A stretch of DNA of 64,000 nt from Stomorhina lunata (Eukaryota; Arthropoda; Insecta; Diptera; Rhiniidae): NCBI GenBank assembly GCA_933228675.1, contig OW121740.1, forward strand, positions 39,105,492 through 39,169,491, given 5' to 3'. The translations under genes were made by a program, and so were the position numbers. Below the pieces are notes generated by a model. That model was not told where the DNA came from. It searched no databases and saw only the letters and a list, made by a program, of their open reading frames with translations. Of the stretch, positions 46,788 through 59,264 are shown piece by piece. The first letter of the stretch is position 1. Each line of letters starts with the position of its first letter.

Positions 46788-48082
46788 AGTCTATGTTTTA
46801 GTCTATGCCTTAGTCAGACATAGACTAAGACATAGACCTAGACTTAGACATAGACATAGACTAAGACATAGACTAAGACATAGACTAAGACATAAACTAA
46901 GACATAGACTAAGACATAGACTAAGACATAGACTAAGACATAGACTAAGACATAGACTAAGACATAAACTAAGACATAGACTAAGACATAGACTAAGACA
47001 TAGACTAAGCCATAGACTAAGACATAGACTAAGACATAGACTAAGACATAGACTAAGACATAGACTAAGACATAGACTAAGACATAGACTAAGACATAGA
47101 CTAAGACATAGACTAAGACATAGACTAAGACATAGACTAAGACATAGACTAAGACATAGACTAAGACATAGACTAAGACATAGACTAAGACATAGACTAA
47201 GACATAGACTAAGACATAGACTAAGACATAGACTAAGACATAGACTAAGACATAGACTAAGACATAGACTAAGACATAGACTAAGACATAGACTAAGACA
47301 TAGACTAAGACATAGACTAAGACATAGACTAAGACATAGACTAAGACATAGACTAAGACTAAGACATAGACTAAGACATAGACTAAGACATAGACTAAGA
47401 CATAGACTAAGACATAGACTAAGACTAAGACATAGACTAAGACATAGACTAAGACATAGACTAAGACATAGACTAAGACATAGACTAAGACATAGACTAA
47501 GACATAGACTAAGACATAGACTAAGACATAGACTAAGACATAGACTAAGACATAGACTAAGACATAGACTAAGACATAGACTAAGACATAGACTAAGACA
47601 TAGACTAAGACATAGACTAAGACATAGACTAAGACATAGACTAAGACATAGACTAAGACATAGGCTAAGACATAGATTAAGATTAAGACATAGACTGAGA
47701 CATAGACTAAGACATAGACTAAGACATAGAATAAGACATAGACTAAGACATAGACTAAGACATAGACTAAGACATAGACTAAGACATAGACTAAGACATA
47801 GACTAAGACATAGACTAAGACATAGACTAAGACATAGACTAAGACATAGACTAAGACATAGACTAAGACATAGACTAAGACATAGACTAAGACATAGACT
47901 AAGACATAGACTAAGACATAGACTAAGACATAGACTAAGACATAGACTAAGACATAGACTAAGGCATAGACTAAGACATAGACTAAGACATAGATTAAGA
48001 CTATGACATAGACTAAGACATAGACTAAGACATAATCTAAGATATTGACCAAGACATAGACTATGACATACACTAAGAAATA
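46788..48082 (-). repeat. 12-bp satellite block 1 (about 105 units, AGACTAAGACAT)
   Basis: After about 27 bp in the opposite orientation (46788-46814), the unit AGACTAAGACAT repeats almost without change. Occasional variants include 6-bp deletions (AGACTAAGACTAAG near 47353 and 47421). Because 12 is a multiple of three, frames stay open and give a 409-codon VYVL-repeat translation, which is not taken as a gene. Confidence 0.95.
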
Positions 48083-48382
48083 GACTAAGATATAGTCTAT
48101 GTCTTGGTCAATGTCTTAGTCAATATCTTAGTTTATGTCGTAGTCTATGTTTTAGTCTATGTCTTAGTCTATGTCTTAGTCTATGTCTTACTCTATATCT
48201 TAGTCTATGTCTTAGTCTATGTCTTAGTCTATGTCTTACTCTATATCTTAGTCTATGTCTTAGTCTATGTCTTAGTCTTAGTCTATGTCTTAGTCTATGT
48301 CTTAGTCTATGTCTTAGACTAAGACAGTCTTTGTCTTAGTCTATGTCTTAGTCTATGTCTTAGTCTATGTCTTAGACTAAGA
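48083..48382 (+). repeat. 12-bp satellite block 2 (plus orientation)
   Basis: Units read GTCTATGTCTTA with distinctive variants ('cttggtcaatgtc', 'gtttatgtcgtag'). Orientation switches at its right edge lie in perfect palindromes GTCTTAGACTAAGAC (48311-48325 and 48369-48383). Confidence 0.95.
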
Positions 48383-49886
48383 CATAGACTAAGACATAGA
48401 CTAAGACATAGATTAAGACTAAGACATAGACTGAGACATAGACTAAGACATAGACTAAGACATAGACTAAGACATAGACTAAGACATAGACTAAGACATA
48501 GACTAAGACATAGACTAAGACATAGACTAAGACATAGACTAAGACATAGACTAAGACATAGACTAAGACATAGACTAAGACATAGACTAAGACATAGACT
48601 AAGACATAGACTAAGACATAGACTAAGACATAGACTAAGACATAGACTAAGACATAGACTAAGACATAGACTAAGACATAGACTAAGACATAGACTAAGA
48701 CATAGACTAAGACATAGACTAAGACATAGACTAAGACATAGACTAAGACATAGACTAAGACATAGACTAAGACATAGACTAAGACATAGACTAAGACATA
48801 GACTAAGACATAGACTAAGACATGGACTAAGACATAGACTAAGACATAGACAAAGACTAAGACATAGACTACGACATATTCTAAGACATAGACTAAGTCA
48901 TAGACTAAGACATAGACTGAGATATAGACAAAGGCATAGAGTAAGACATAGACTAAGATATAGACTAAGACATAGACTAAGACATAGACTAAGGCATAGT
49001 CTAAGACATAGACATAGACTAAGACATAGACTAAGACATGGACTAAGACATAGACTAAGACATATACAAAGACTAAGACATAGACTACGACATATTCTAA
49101 GACATAGACTAAGACATAGACTAAGACATAGACTGAGATATAGACAAAGGCATAGAGTAAGACATAGACTAAGATATAGACTAAGACATAGACTAAGACA
49201 TAGACTAAGGCATAGTCTAAGACATAGACTAAGACATAGACTAAGACATAGACTAAGACATAGAGTAAGACATAGACTAAGATATAGACTAAGACATAGA
49301 CTAAGACATAGACTAAGACATAGACTAAGACATAGACTAAGACATAGACTAAGACATAGACTAAGACATAGACTAAGACATAGACTAAGACATAGACTAA
49401 GACATAGACTAAGACATAGACTAAGACATAGACTAAGACATAGACTAAGACATAGACTAAGACATAGACTAAGACATAGACTAAGACATAGACTAAGACA
49501 TAGACTAAGACATAGACTAAGACATAGACTAAGACATAGACTAAGACATAGACTAAGACATAGACTAAGACATAGACTAAGACATAGACTAAGACATAGA
49601 CTAAGACATAGACTAAGACATAGACTAAGACATAGACTAAGACATAGACTAAGACATAGACTAAGACATAGACTAAGACATAGACTAAGACATAGACTAA
49701 TACATAGACTAAGACTAAGACATAGACTAAGACATAGACTAAGATATAGAGTAAGACATAGACTAAGACATAGACTAAGACATAGACTAAGATATAGAGT
49801 AAGACATAGACTAAGACATAGACTAAGACATAGACTAAAACATAGACTACGACATAAACTAAGATATTGACTAAGACATTGACCAA
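48383..49886 (-). repeat. 12-bp satellite block 3 (about 125 units)
   Basis: Orientation AGACTAAGACAT. A 216-bp higher-order segment carrying rare variants ('ctacgacatattc', 'caaaggcatagag', 'aaggcatagtct') occurs twice (about 48843-49010 and 49059-49226). The right end is the reverse complement of block 2. A 504-codon frame here is a repeat by-product. Confidence 0.95.
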
Positions 49887-51290
49887 GACATAGACTATAT
49901 CTTAGTCTATTTCTTAGTGTATGTCATAGTCTATGTCTTAGTCAATATCTTAGATTATGTCTTAGTCTATGTCTTAGTCTATGTCTTAGTCTATGTCTTA
50001 GTCTATGTCTTAGTCTATGTCTTAGTCTATGTCTTAGTCTATGTCTTAGTCTATGTCTTAGTCTATGTCTTAGTCTATGTCTTAGTCTATGTCTTAGTCT
50101 ATGTCTTAGTCTATGTCTTAGTCTATGTCTTAGTCTATGTCTTAGTCTATGTCTTAGTCTATGTCTTAGTCTATGTCTTAGTCTATGTCTTAGTCTATGT
50201 CTTAGTCTATGTCTTAGTCTATGTCTTAGTCTATGTCTTAGTCTATGTCTTAGTCTATGTCTTAGTCTATGTCTTAGTCTATGTCTTAGTCTATGTCTTA
50301 GTCTATGTCTTAGTCTATGTCTTAGTCTATGTCTTAGTCTATGTCTTAGTCTATGTCTTAGTCTATGTCTTAGTCTATGTCTTAGTCTATGTCTTAGTCT
50401 ATGTCTTAGTCTATGTCTTAGTCTATGTCTTAGTCTATGTTTTAGTCTAGGTCTTAATCCATGTTTTAGTCCATGTCTTAGTCTTTGTCTTAGTCTATTT
50501 CTTAGTCTATGTCTTAGTCTATGTCTTAGTCTATGTTTTAGTCTATGTTTTGGACTAGGTCTTAATCCATGTTTTAGTCCATGTCTTAGTATATGTCTTA
50601 GTCTATGTCTTAGTCTATGTCTCAGTCTATGTCTTAGTCTATGTCTTAGTCTATGTCTTAGTCTATGTATTAGTCTATATCTTAGTCTATGTCTTAGTCT
50701 ATGTCTCAGTCTATGTCTTACTCTATGTCTTAGTCTATGTCTTAGTCTATGTCTTAGTCTATGTCTTAGTCTATGTCTTAGTCTATGTCTTAGTCTATGT
50801 CTTAGTCTATGTCTTAGTCTATGTCTTAGTCTATGTCTTAGTCTATGTCTTAGTCTATGTCTTAGTCTATGTCTTAGTCTATGTCTTAGTCTATGTCTTT
50901 GTCTATGTCTTAATCTATGTCTTATTTTATGTCTTAGGCCATGTCTTAGTCTGTGTCTTATTCTATGTCTTTGTCTATGTCTTAATCTATGTCTTAGTCT
51001 ATGTCTAGACTAGACATAGTCTATGTCTTAGTCTATGTCTTAGTCTATGTCTTAGTCTATGTCTTTGTCTATGTCTTAATCTATGTCTTATTTTATGTCT
51101 TAGGCCATGTCTTAGTCTGTGTCTTATTCTATGTCTTTGTCTATGTCTTAGTCTATGTCTTAGTCTATGTCTTAGTCTATGTTTTAGTCTATGTCTTAGT
51201 CTATATCTTAGCCTATGTCTTAGTTCTATCTTAGTCTATGGTTTAGGTTATTTTTTAATCTGTATCTTAGTCTTTGGCTTATACTATGGA
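49887..51290 (+). repeat. 12-bp satellite block 4 (about 117 units)
   Basis: Units GTCTATGTCTTA. It has a near-palindromic switch ATGTCTAGACTAGACAT at 51001-51017 and duplicated variant clusters ('ggtcttaatccatg' at 50450 and 50568; 'gtcttaggccatg' at 50931 and 51098). The right edge degrades over about 51220-51290. Confidence 0.95.
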
Positions 51291-52983
51291 TTGGCCTATA
51301 CTTTAGAACCAATTCCTAGCCTATGCTTTCATGGCAGTCTAGGCCCTACTGCTCCATAAGTGGGTAAAGTATGAAAAGTTTGCTTTGAAATATATCACCA
51401 ATAATAATACCTTTGTACCAGTATTAGTTTCTGGGTTGAGAACAGTTCTGTGGTGAAATGAAATTTTGAACATAGAGTATCAAACTAATCAAATATTTTT
51501 GAATTTTTTAATAGGGGGTATGAGACACATGATTAAATTTTGTCTCTTTACCATTTGATTACTTAAAAGATAATTAATTAAATTTATTTAATTTATTTAA
51601 TCCCTCTTTGTTGTTAAGTAAACAATATTAAGAAACTTGTGCTTATATCGACTATAATATCAGCTTTAAATAATATCAATCTGAAACATTTAGCAGATTC
51701 ATAGCAACACGACAATAAATTTTAATCAAAACTTTTTAAGTCAATTTCAGTCATCATCCATCCAACCAACCATCCCTTCATGCTGGATCTCAACAGCAAC
51801 GAACACGAACATGTGGGTATAAATTTTTATGACATAAACGAAACAACAGTGACATGTGCGTTTGATTTTCATTTGGAAATTTAAACAAAAAGCCAAAGGA
51901 CCGAGGACAACGGAGGACTTGAAACAAAAGCGATTTAGTTAGAGTAGAGTATGTACCTGCAGCAAAAACAAAAAAAAAAAACAACAAAAAATGTCACGTT
52001 TTATAAATGATATTTCACATTGCGTTACTAAGGTTGCGCCAAAGGCAGCTTTTTATTCGAGAGCTACAAGAAAGAGAAAGGCAGGCAGTCGGCCTGACTG
52101 TTTGTTTGAATGTCAGGCAGGCAGGCATGCATGACTACAACTACGTTATGGGTAATCAAATCTTCTTTTGAAAATTTTACCTTGACAACGTTAAAACTTG
52201 AGGTTTTAAGGATTTGGGTGCACACGGCGAGTCTTTCTAAAACGGACTGGTATTAGAGATGTTTTGAAGTTTACAGCAGCACGACAGGATTAAAATTAAC
52301 AACAAAAAATGTATTAATAAAACAAAAATAGCACAGCATGTCGTTATTATTCCCTTTTTTTCAGTTTTTTTTTTTTTCTAGAAACAACAATTTTATGAAA
52401 TTGTTGTTGATATTTGTTGCATGTTGCACAAGTTGTTGTCTTCGTCGTTCGTTGTCGAGTAATAAGAAATACTTGTACTTCAAGTCTTAAGTACATTTGT
52501 ATCTAGATACAAGTAAATACATATGAGTACAAGTAAAAATAATTTTACGTTTAAAGAACTATAAAATGCCGGGGTTTTTATGATCTTCCTTTTTATTATA
52601 TTCCCTTTAATGTTGTTGTTGTTTCATCTTTTATGGCCTTTTGTTATTGTAGGACTTTTATAGACCATTCTTTAGATTTTTACCCACTGACAGCAGCTTC
52701 AACATCATCTCACTAGTCACTAGACACCAGCAGCCAGAATATTTTTGTAGCATTAATACGACTATAGGCAGCAGCTCAAACAATTAAAGTTGTTTTTTTT
52801 TTGGAAAGATGTTTTTGGAAAGATTAGTTAGATATTTTATAACGTCAGTCGGCCAAACAACCCAAGCAACCATCCATCTCCATTCTTCTTGCCTGAGTCT
52901 TTCAGTCTGACAACAAAAACAATTGAAATTGATGACGAACATAAAAATGTTGTGGTTGCAGCCCAGAATGAAAAAAAAGAAAA
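51291..52983. other. Intergenic DNA, no gene seen
   Basis: Some short GGCA/GGCAG-type repeats (about 52080-52130). No coding or RNA signal recognised. Confidence 0.5.
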
Positions 52984-53764
52984 CAAGTAAGAAAGTGCTA
53001 TAGTCGGTCAAGCCCGACCATACGATACCCTTCTCCACTAAGGTCAAAAGTGTTATTTTTTCTGTATAAAGATAAATATTTGCTAAATTTTGCCATCATA
53101 CAAACATTTTCTCAAATTTTTATATTTAAGCTGCTTCCGACATTTGGACTTCCGACATGTGGACCGATTATCTCGAAATTTGGCAAATTGATTACAGTTG
53201 TTACAAAAATTATGTATGTAAAAAATAAACTTAAAATTCCCATTATCTTCAGATTTACGAGCTTTTTAGTGATTTTTGTCTCATTTAGTGCGTTTTGAAA
53301 CAAAAGTTTGTATGGGAGGTATGGTCAAATGTGGACCGATTTTAACGAAATTTGGTACAGTGATTTAAGTTGACATAAGCAGTATTTGATTTAAATTTCA
53401 TGAAAAAATATTGATATTTGTGGCCAATATATCAATTCCGGGAAGTGGGACCTATAGGAGGTACCATAAATAATTAACCGATTTTGACCAATTTCAATAG
53501 CCATGGTCCCATTATCAAAAAAATGGTCCCATTATCATCAAATTATCTTTAGAATTGCGACCTGTAGTTTGATTACAAGGTTTACATGGGGGTCCAGCCA
53601 GCCAGCCAGACGGACGGACGGACGGACATCGCTAAATCGACTCAGAAAGTGATTCTAAGCCTATTGGTATACTAAAAGGTGGGTCTAAGACAAATATTTC
53701 TATGCGTTACAAACATCAGCACAAACTTATAATACCCTTTCCACCTATGATGGTGAAGGGTATA
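52984..53764 (-). mobile_element. Family B Helitron-like element (complete)
   Basis: Reverse complement layout: CAAGTAAGAAAGTGCTATAG, hairpin GTCGG-TCAAG-CCCGAC, three internal blocks, GACGGACGGACGGACGGACA and GGTGAAGGGTATA. A small internal duplication 'aaaatggtcccattatc' lies at 53516-53536. Confidence 0.85.
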
Positions 53765-54184
53765 AAAATCAGCGGGATTTTTTTTTTAATAGGTTTTACG
53801 TGAAAGGGAACATTTTAGATTTTTTTATTTATTCCCAAAAATATTTTTTTAACATTGAAACCTTAATTACAAAGAAAGCCATTAAAAAACTAGAGTGGAT
53901 ATAAAAATTTAGACAATATGAAGGGTAATGAAAAATCAATAGATCTAAAATTAAGGTTAGGAAATTTTGTGGGATTTTATATCTTTTAATTATATATTGA
54001 CTTTCAAATTAATATATTTTAGCCAACTGATTAAATATTTTAGGAAATATACAAGAAGTAGGCACTGTTATAGACAAAGTATGAAAGAGGTAATCAAAAC
54101 GAAGTCATAGTCACATCGCGGACCAGCTGAAGACAAAGAACTTAATTGTCATATAAATACATAGTCTTAGACTAAGTCATAGTA
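53765..54184. other. Intergenic DNA ending in a scrap of 12-bp satellite
   Basis: About 54158-54184 reads 'catagtcttagactaagtca' then 'tagta', i.e. two satellite units in head-to-head orientation, directly before a mariner terminus. Confidence 0.6.
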
Positions 54185-54329
54185 ACGGGTTATCCATTTT
54201 ACGGTTTCAATAGTGAACGTAAATAAAACACATATAAAATATTTTTTTCATGATATTTCTTTTTCCAAATGTTATTCCCTTCCTGGCTGTCCCAAACACA
54301 ACCATCACTTAAATTTCTATAATAAAAAA

Positions 54330-54984
54330 CAAATAAGAAAGAGCTATAGTCCGTCAAGTCCGACCATACGATACCCTTCACCACTAAGGTCAAAGTTGTT
54401 CTTTTTCCTGTATAAAGACCAATATTTCCTAAATTTTACCATCATACAAAAAAATTACTCAAAACTTATATATTTAAGCTGTTTCCGTCGTTTGAACTTA
54501 TATGAGAGCTAGGGTCAGATGTGGACCGTTTATCCCAAGATTTAGCAAACTGATTACAGTTGCTACAAAAATTATGTATGCAAAAAACAAACTTAACATT
54601 CTCATTATCTTCAGATTTATGAGCGTTTTAGTGATTTTTGTCTCATTTCAGGGGTTTTGATAGAAGAGTTTGTATGGGAGCTATGGTCAAATGTGAACCG
54701 ATTTCAACGAAATTTGGTACAGTGATTTTAGTTTACATAAGTAGTAACTGTTTTAATTTTCATTAAAAAATATTGATATTTGTGGCTAATATATCAATTC
54801 CGGGATGTGGGACCTATTGGAGGTACTGTAAATAATGGACGGATTTTGACGAATTTCAATACTGGGGTCCATGGGGTCCAGCCAGCCAGACGGACGGACG
54901 GACTGACATCACTAAATCGACTCAGAAAGTGATTCTAAGTCTATTGGTATACTAAAAGGTGGGTCTATGGTGGTGAAGGGTATA
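54330..54984 (-). mobile_element. Family B Helitron-like element, internally deleted
   Basis: Starts CAAATAAGAAAGAGCTATAG and ends GGTGAAGGGTATA. The final ~90 bp between 'ctaaaaggtgggtcta' and the terminus are deleted compared with 52984-53764. Confidence 0.8.
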
Positions 54985-55061
54985 ATAATGTATAACTAGC
55001 TGTATCATTCGCGCGTTGCTACGCCATCAACTTAAATAAATTACACAAATATCCAATTAAT

Positions 55062-55839
55062 TATATCCTTCACCATCATAGGTGGAAAGGGTATTTATTA
55101 CAAGTTTGTGCTGATGTATGTAACGCATAGAAATATTTGTCTTAGACCCACCTTTTAGTAAACCAATAGACTTAGAATCACTTTTTGAGTCGGTTTAGCG
55201 ATGTCAGTCCGTCCGTCCGTCTGGCTGGACCCCATGAAAACCATGTAATCAAAGTACAGGTCGCAATTCTAAAGATAATTTGATGAAATTTGGCACAGAT
55301 TACTTTATTGATAGTGGACCATGGCTATTGAAATTCGTCAAAATCGGTCCATTATTTATGGTACCTCCCATAGGTCCCACTTCCTGGAATTGATATATTG
55401 GACACAAATATCAATATTTTTTCATTAAATTTAAAACAAATACTGCTCATATGAACCAAAATCACTTTGCCAAATTTCGTTGAAATTAGTCCACATTTGA
55501 CCGTAGCTCCCATACAAACTCTTCTATCAAAACGCACTAAATGAGACAAAAATCACTGAAACTCTCGTAAATCTGAATATAATGACAATTTTGAGTTTAT
55601 TTTCCGCATACGTGATTTTTGTACAAAGTAACCAATTTGCTAAATTTTAAGATAATCGGTCTACATTTAACCCTAGCCCCCAAATATGTAAGTCAAAATG
55701 ACAAAAACAGTCTAAATATAAGTTTGGAGAAAATGTTTGTATGATAGCAATATTTTGCAAATATTTGTCTTTATACAGGCCATAGTGGTGAAATATATCG
55801 TATGCTCGGGCTTGACCGACTATAGCACTTTCTTACTTG
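55062..55839 (+). mobile_element. Family B Helitron-like element (near complete)
   Basis: Starts TATATCCTTCACCATCATAG (TATACCC changed to TATATCC) and ends GGGCTTGACCGACTATAGCA with CTTTCTTACTTG. Internal blocks in the usual order; GTCY tract reduced. Confidence 0.8.
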
Positions 55840-55874
55840 CTTAATATAAAGTTTGAACTTTGACATTGTGAGTG

Positions 55875-56128
55875 ACACATTACATCATTTAAATGAGCAC
55901 CACGCGAAGTGTGGCAAGCATTGATTCTTTTGAGGTAATTTTCGTCCACTTTTTGACATATATTGGGCAATATTTCAGCCATAACTTGACGAATGTTGGT
56001 TTTTAAGAGCTCAAGCGTTAATGGCTTATCTGCATAACCACGGACTTTCGGGTAGCTGTTGAAGAATCACCATTTTTGTAGTTTGTTTTGGTATATTTTA
56101 AGCGTTGTGTAATACTTAAGCGATCCAT
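55875..56128 (-). pseudogene. Mariner-like transposase relic 3 (N-terminus joined to C-terminus)
   Basis: From ATG at 56128 (minus strand): 'MDRLSITQRLKYTKTNYKNG' and 'DSSTATRKSV', the start of the helix-turn-helix DNA-binding domain. After a frameshift the sequence reads 'GYADKPLTLELLKTNIRQVM' and 'NICQKVDENYLKRINACHTS', which is the transposase C-terminus. The entire catalytic region is missing. Same superfamily as relics 1 and 2 but a different family by terminal repeats. A non-autonomous deletion derivative. Confidence 0.75.
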
Positions 56129-56243
56129 TTTCGTCAATGTCAGACTTTCAACTGTTAAGAAAAAAATTGGTTTAACAACTCACTTTGACAGATGTCGAGT
56201 TCCAGTCCTATACTTTTGAAACTACGAAATGGATAACCTGATA

Positions 56244-58128
56244 CTAAGACATAGACTAAGACATAGAATAAGACATAGACTAAGACATAGACATACCTAA
56301 GACATAGACTAAGACATAGACTAAGACATAGACTAAGACATAGACTAAGACATAGACTAAGACATAGACTAAGACATACACTAAGACATAGACTAAGACA
56401 TAGACTAAGACATAGACTAAGACATAGACTAAGACATAGACTAAGACATAGACTAAGACATAGACTAAGACATAGACTAAGACATAGACTAAGACATAGA
56501 CTAAGACATAGACTAAGACATAGACTAAGACATAGACTAAGACATAGACTAAGACATAGACTAAGACATAGACTAAGACATAGACTAAGACATAGACTAA
56601 GACATAGACTAAGACATAGACTAGGACATAGACTAAGACATAGACTAAGACATAGACTAAGACATAGACATAGACTAAGACATAGACTAAGACATAGACT
56701 AAGACATAGACTAAGACATAGACTAAGACATAGACTAAGACATAGACTAAGACATAGACTAAGACATAGACTAAGACATAGACTAAGACATAGACTAAGA
56801 CATAGACTAAGACATAGACTAAGACATAGACTAAGACATAGACTAAGACATAGACTAAGACATAGACTAAGACATAGACTAAGACATAGACTAAGACATA
56901 GACTAAGACATAGACTAAGACATAGACTAAGACATAGACTAAGACATAGACTAAGACATAGACTAAGACATAGACTAAGACATAGACTAAGACATAGACT
57001 AAGACATAGACTAAGACATAGACTAAGACACAGACTAAGACATAGACTAAGGCATAGACTAAGACATAGAATAAGACATAGACTAAGACATAGACTAAGA
57101 CATAGACTAAGACATAGACTAAGACATAGACTAAGACATAGACTAAGACATAGACTAAGACATAGACTAAGACATAGACTAAGACATTGACTAAGACATA
57201 GACTAAGACATAGACTAAGACATAGACTAAGACATAGACTAAGACATAGACTAAGACATAGACTAAGACATAGACATAGACTAAGACATAGACTAAGACA
57301 TAGACTAAGACATAGACTAAGACATAGACTAAGACATAGACTAAGACATAGACTAAGACATAGACTAAGACATAGACTAAGACATAGACTAAGACATAGA
57401 CTAAGACATAGACTAAGAAATAGACTAAGAAATAGACTAAGACATAGACTAAGACATAGACTAAGACATAGACTAAGACATAGACTAAGACATAGACTAA
57501 GACATAGACTAAGACATAGACTAAGACATAGACTAAGACATAGACTAAGACATAGACTAAGACATAGACTAAGACATAGACTAAGACATAGACTAAGACA
57601 TAGACTAAGACATAGACTAAGACATAGACTAAGACATAGACTAAGACATAGACTAAGACATAGACTAAGACATAGACTAAGACATAGACTAAGACATAGA
57701 CTAAGACATAGACATAGACTAAGACATAGACTAAGACATAGACTAAGACATAGACTAAGACATAGACTAAGACATAGACTAAGACATAGACTAAGACATA
57801 GACTAAGACATAGACATAGACTAAGACATAGACTAAGACATAGACTAAGACATAGACTAAGACATAGACTAAGACATAGACTAAGACATAGACTAAGACA
57901 TAGACTAAGACATAGACTAAGACATAGACTAAGACATAGACTAAGACATAGACTAAGACATAGACTAAGACATAGACTAAGACATAGACTAAGACATAGA
58001 CTAAGACATAGACTAAGAAATAGACTAAGAAATAGACTAAGACATAGAATAAGACATAGACTAAGACATAGACTAAGACATAGACTAAGACATAGTCTAA
58101 GACATAGACTAAGATATAGATTTAGTTA
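56244..58128 (-). repeat. 12-bp satellite block 5 (about 157 units)
   Basis: Unit AGACTAAGACAT, very homogeneous. Scattered 6-bp partial units ('gacatagacatagac' near 56286, 56666, 57271, 57712, 57811) and a 'gaaatagactaagaaatag' variant cluster at 57415-57435 and 58015-58035 (600 bp apart, suggesting a long duplication). Begins exactly at the mariner's right TA. Confidence 0.95.
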
Positions 58129-59264
58129 AAAACGTAGGCTATGATTAGAACTAAAATTAATTTTAGCATAGATTACGAAAAGTGCTCAAGTTTGTATAAC
58201 TTTTCCTGGACAATTATAGTTTTTGAAACAGCTTCAAATTTATACAAAAAAGCCTAACAATTCTAAAGATACATCCAATTACTTAAACAACGAACAAAAA
58301 TTTGAACAAAAACAACTTCATATCCATTTTCCAAATCCCTATAATCATAAATACTCTATAAAATGAGTACTTGAGTCATAAACAACTAAATGGACACAAG
58401 TCCTTAACAACATCCAACCAACGAACGAACAACTTTTTTTAATCAGGCAATCAATCTGCCACCAAAAGCAACCATTCGAGAAAACACAGCCTGTAATTTT
58501 GTTCCTTCTCAAACTCATCAACATCATCATCCTCATCATGAAATAAATCTTTTGGCATTTATAAATTTTAGTTTAAACTACAATCAAACCAACTTCAGTC
58601 AACCAGAGCCCAGGCATTATCCGCATGTTTGTCTGTCTGTCTGTCCTTTTGAAATATTTAAAGAAAATTGCTAAAAATCCTAAAACAAAAGATTTTTATT
58701 GTCGACAACAATTTCATATAATTTTTTTTTCGTTTCTTACTTTTTGTTGTTTTTAAGTATTAAAGAGAAATATTTTAGGAAAAAAGTTATTTTTATATGG
58801 CAGGGACTTTTTTGCTGCTACTTTTTGGGCAGGCAGGATTCAAACCAGCTCATACTCGAACATTTTCAAAGGGAAGTTATTTAACGAACCTTTTGAAGAA
58901 TTACAACAAAAGGAAATAAATAAATGAATCTTTTCTGGTAGTGGTTCCTTTGAATCTGTTTTTTTTTTTGTTTGTTTCAGAGTTTAAATGGAAACATGAT
59001 TTTCTATAGAATAAATCTATCAAACAGGATGATAAACAACAACAATAAAAAGGATCTTTATCATTATGATGAAAATAAAAATACATTCTTATACAAAAAT
59101 ATTGTATAAATTTAGAGAATGTTATAAACTTGAAAACAATATTTTGCGTTTAGTTGGAACAGCTTTAATCTTTATACCGGCTAGTTTTAAAGTACTTAAA
59201 CGGGTTTGAGGGATTATGTGCCGTTGAAAAATAGAATCGGTAACAACCATCAATTTAATTTAAA
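58129..59264. other. Intergenic DNA, no gene seen
   Basis: Includes a GTCT microsatellite near 58630-58645. No coding signal recognised. Confidence 0.5.

Larger units (their letters stand above)
54185..56241 (-). mobile_element. Mariner-like element 3, inserted at TA in the 12-bp satellite
   Basis: Left end ACGGGTTATCCATTTTACGG and right end (reading inward) TCAGGTTATCCATTTCGTAG, each continuing TTTCAA; about 22 of 29 terminal bases match. TA flanks both sides (54183-54184, 56242-56243), with satellite sequence outside both. Two family B elements (54330-54984 and 55062-55839) are nested inside it, so the mariner is older than they are and younger than at least part of the satellite. Confidence 0.75.

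Noticed and set aside
46844..49886. Open frames of 409 and 504 codons made of VYVL repeats
   Set aside because: They are translations of a 12-bp satellite whose period is a multiple of three, so stops are avoided automatically. No start context, splice evidence or non-repeat domain is present.
49917..51234. Further VYVL-repeat frames on the plus strand (also 48104-48322, 61593-61859)
   Set aside because: Same satellite by-product; orientation simply follows that of the array.
54985..55061. Short GC-richer text 'gcgcgttgctacgcc' between two family B copies
   Set aside because: It resembles a phrase seen in many invertebrate repeats, but is too short to assign.
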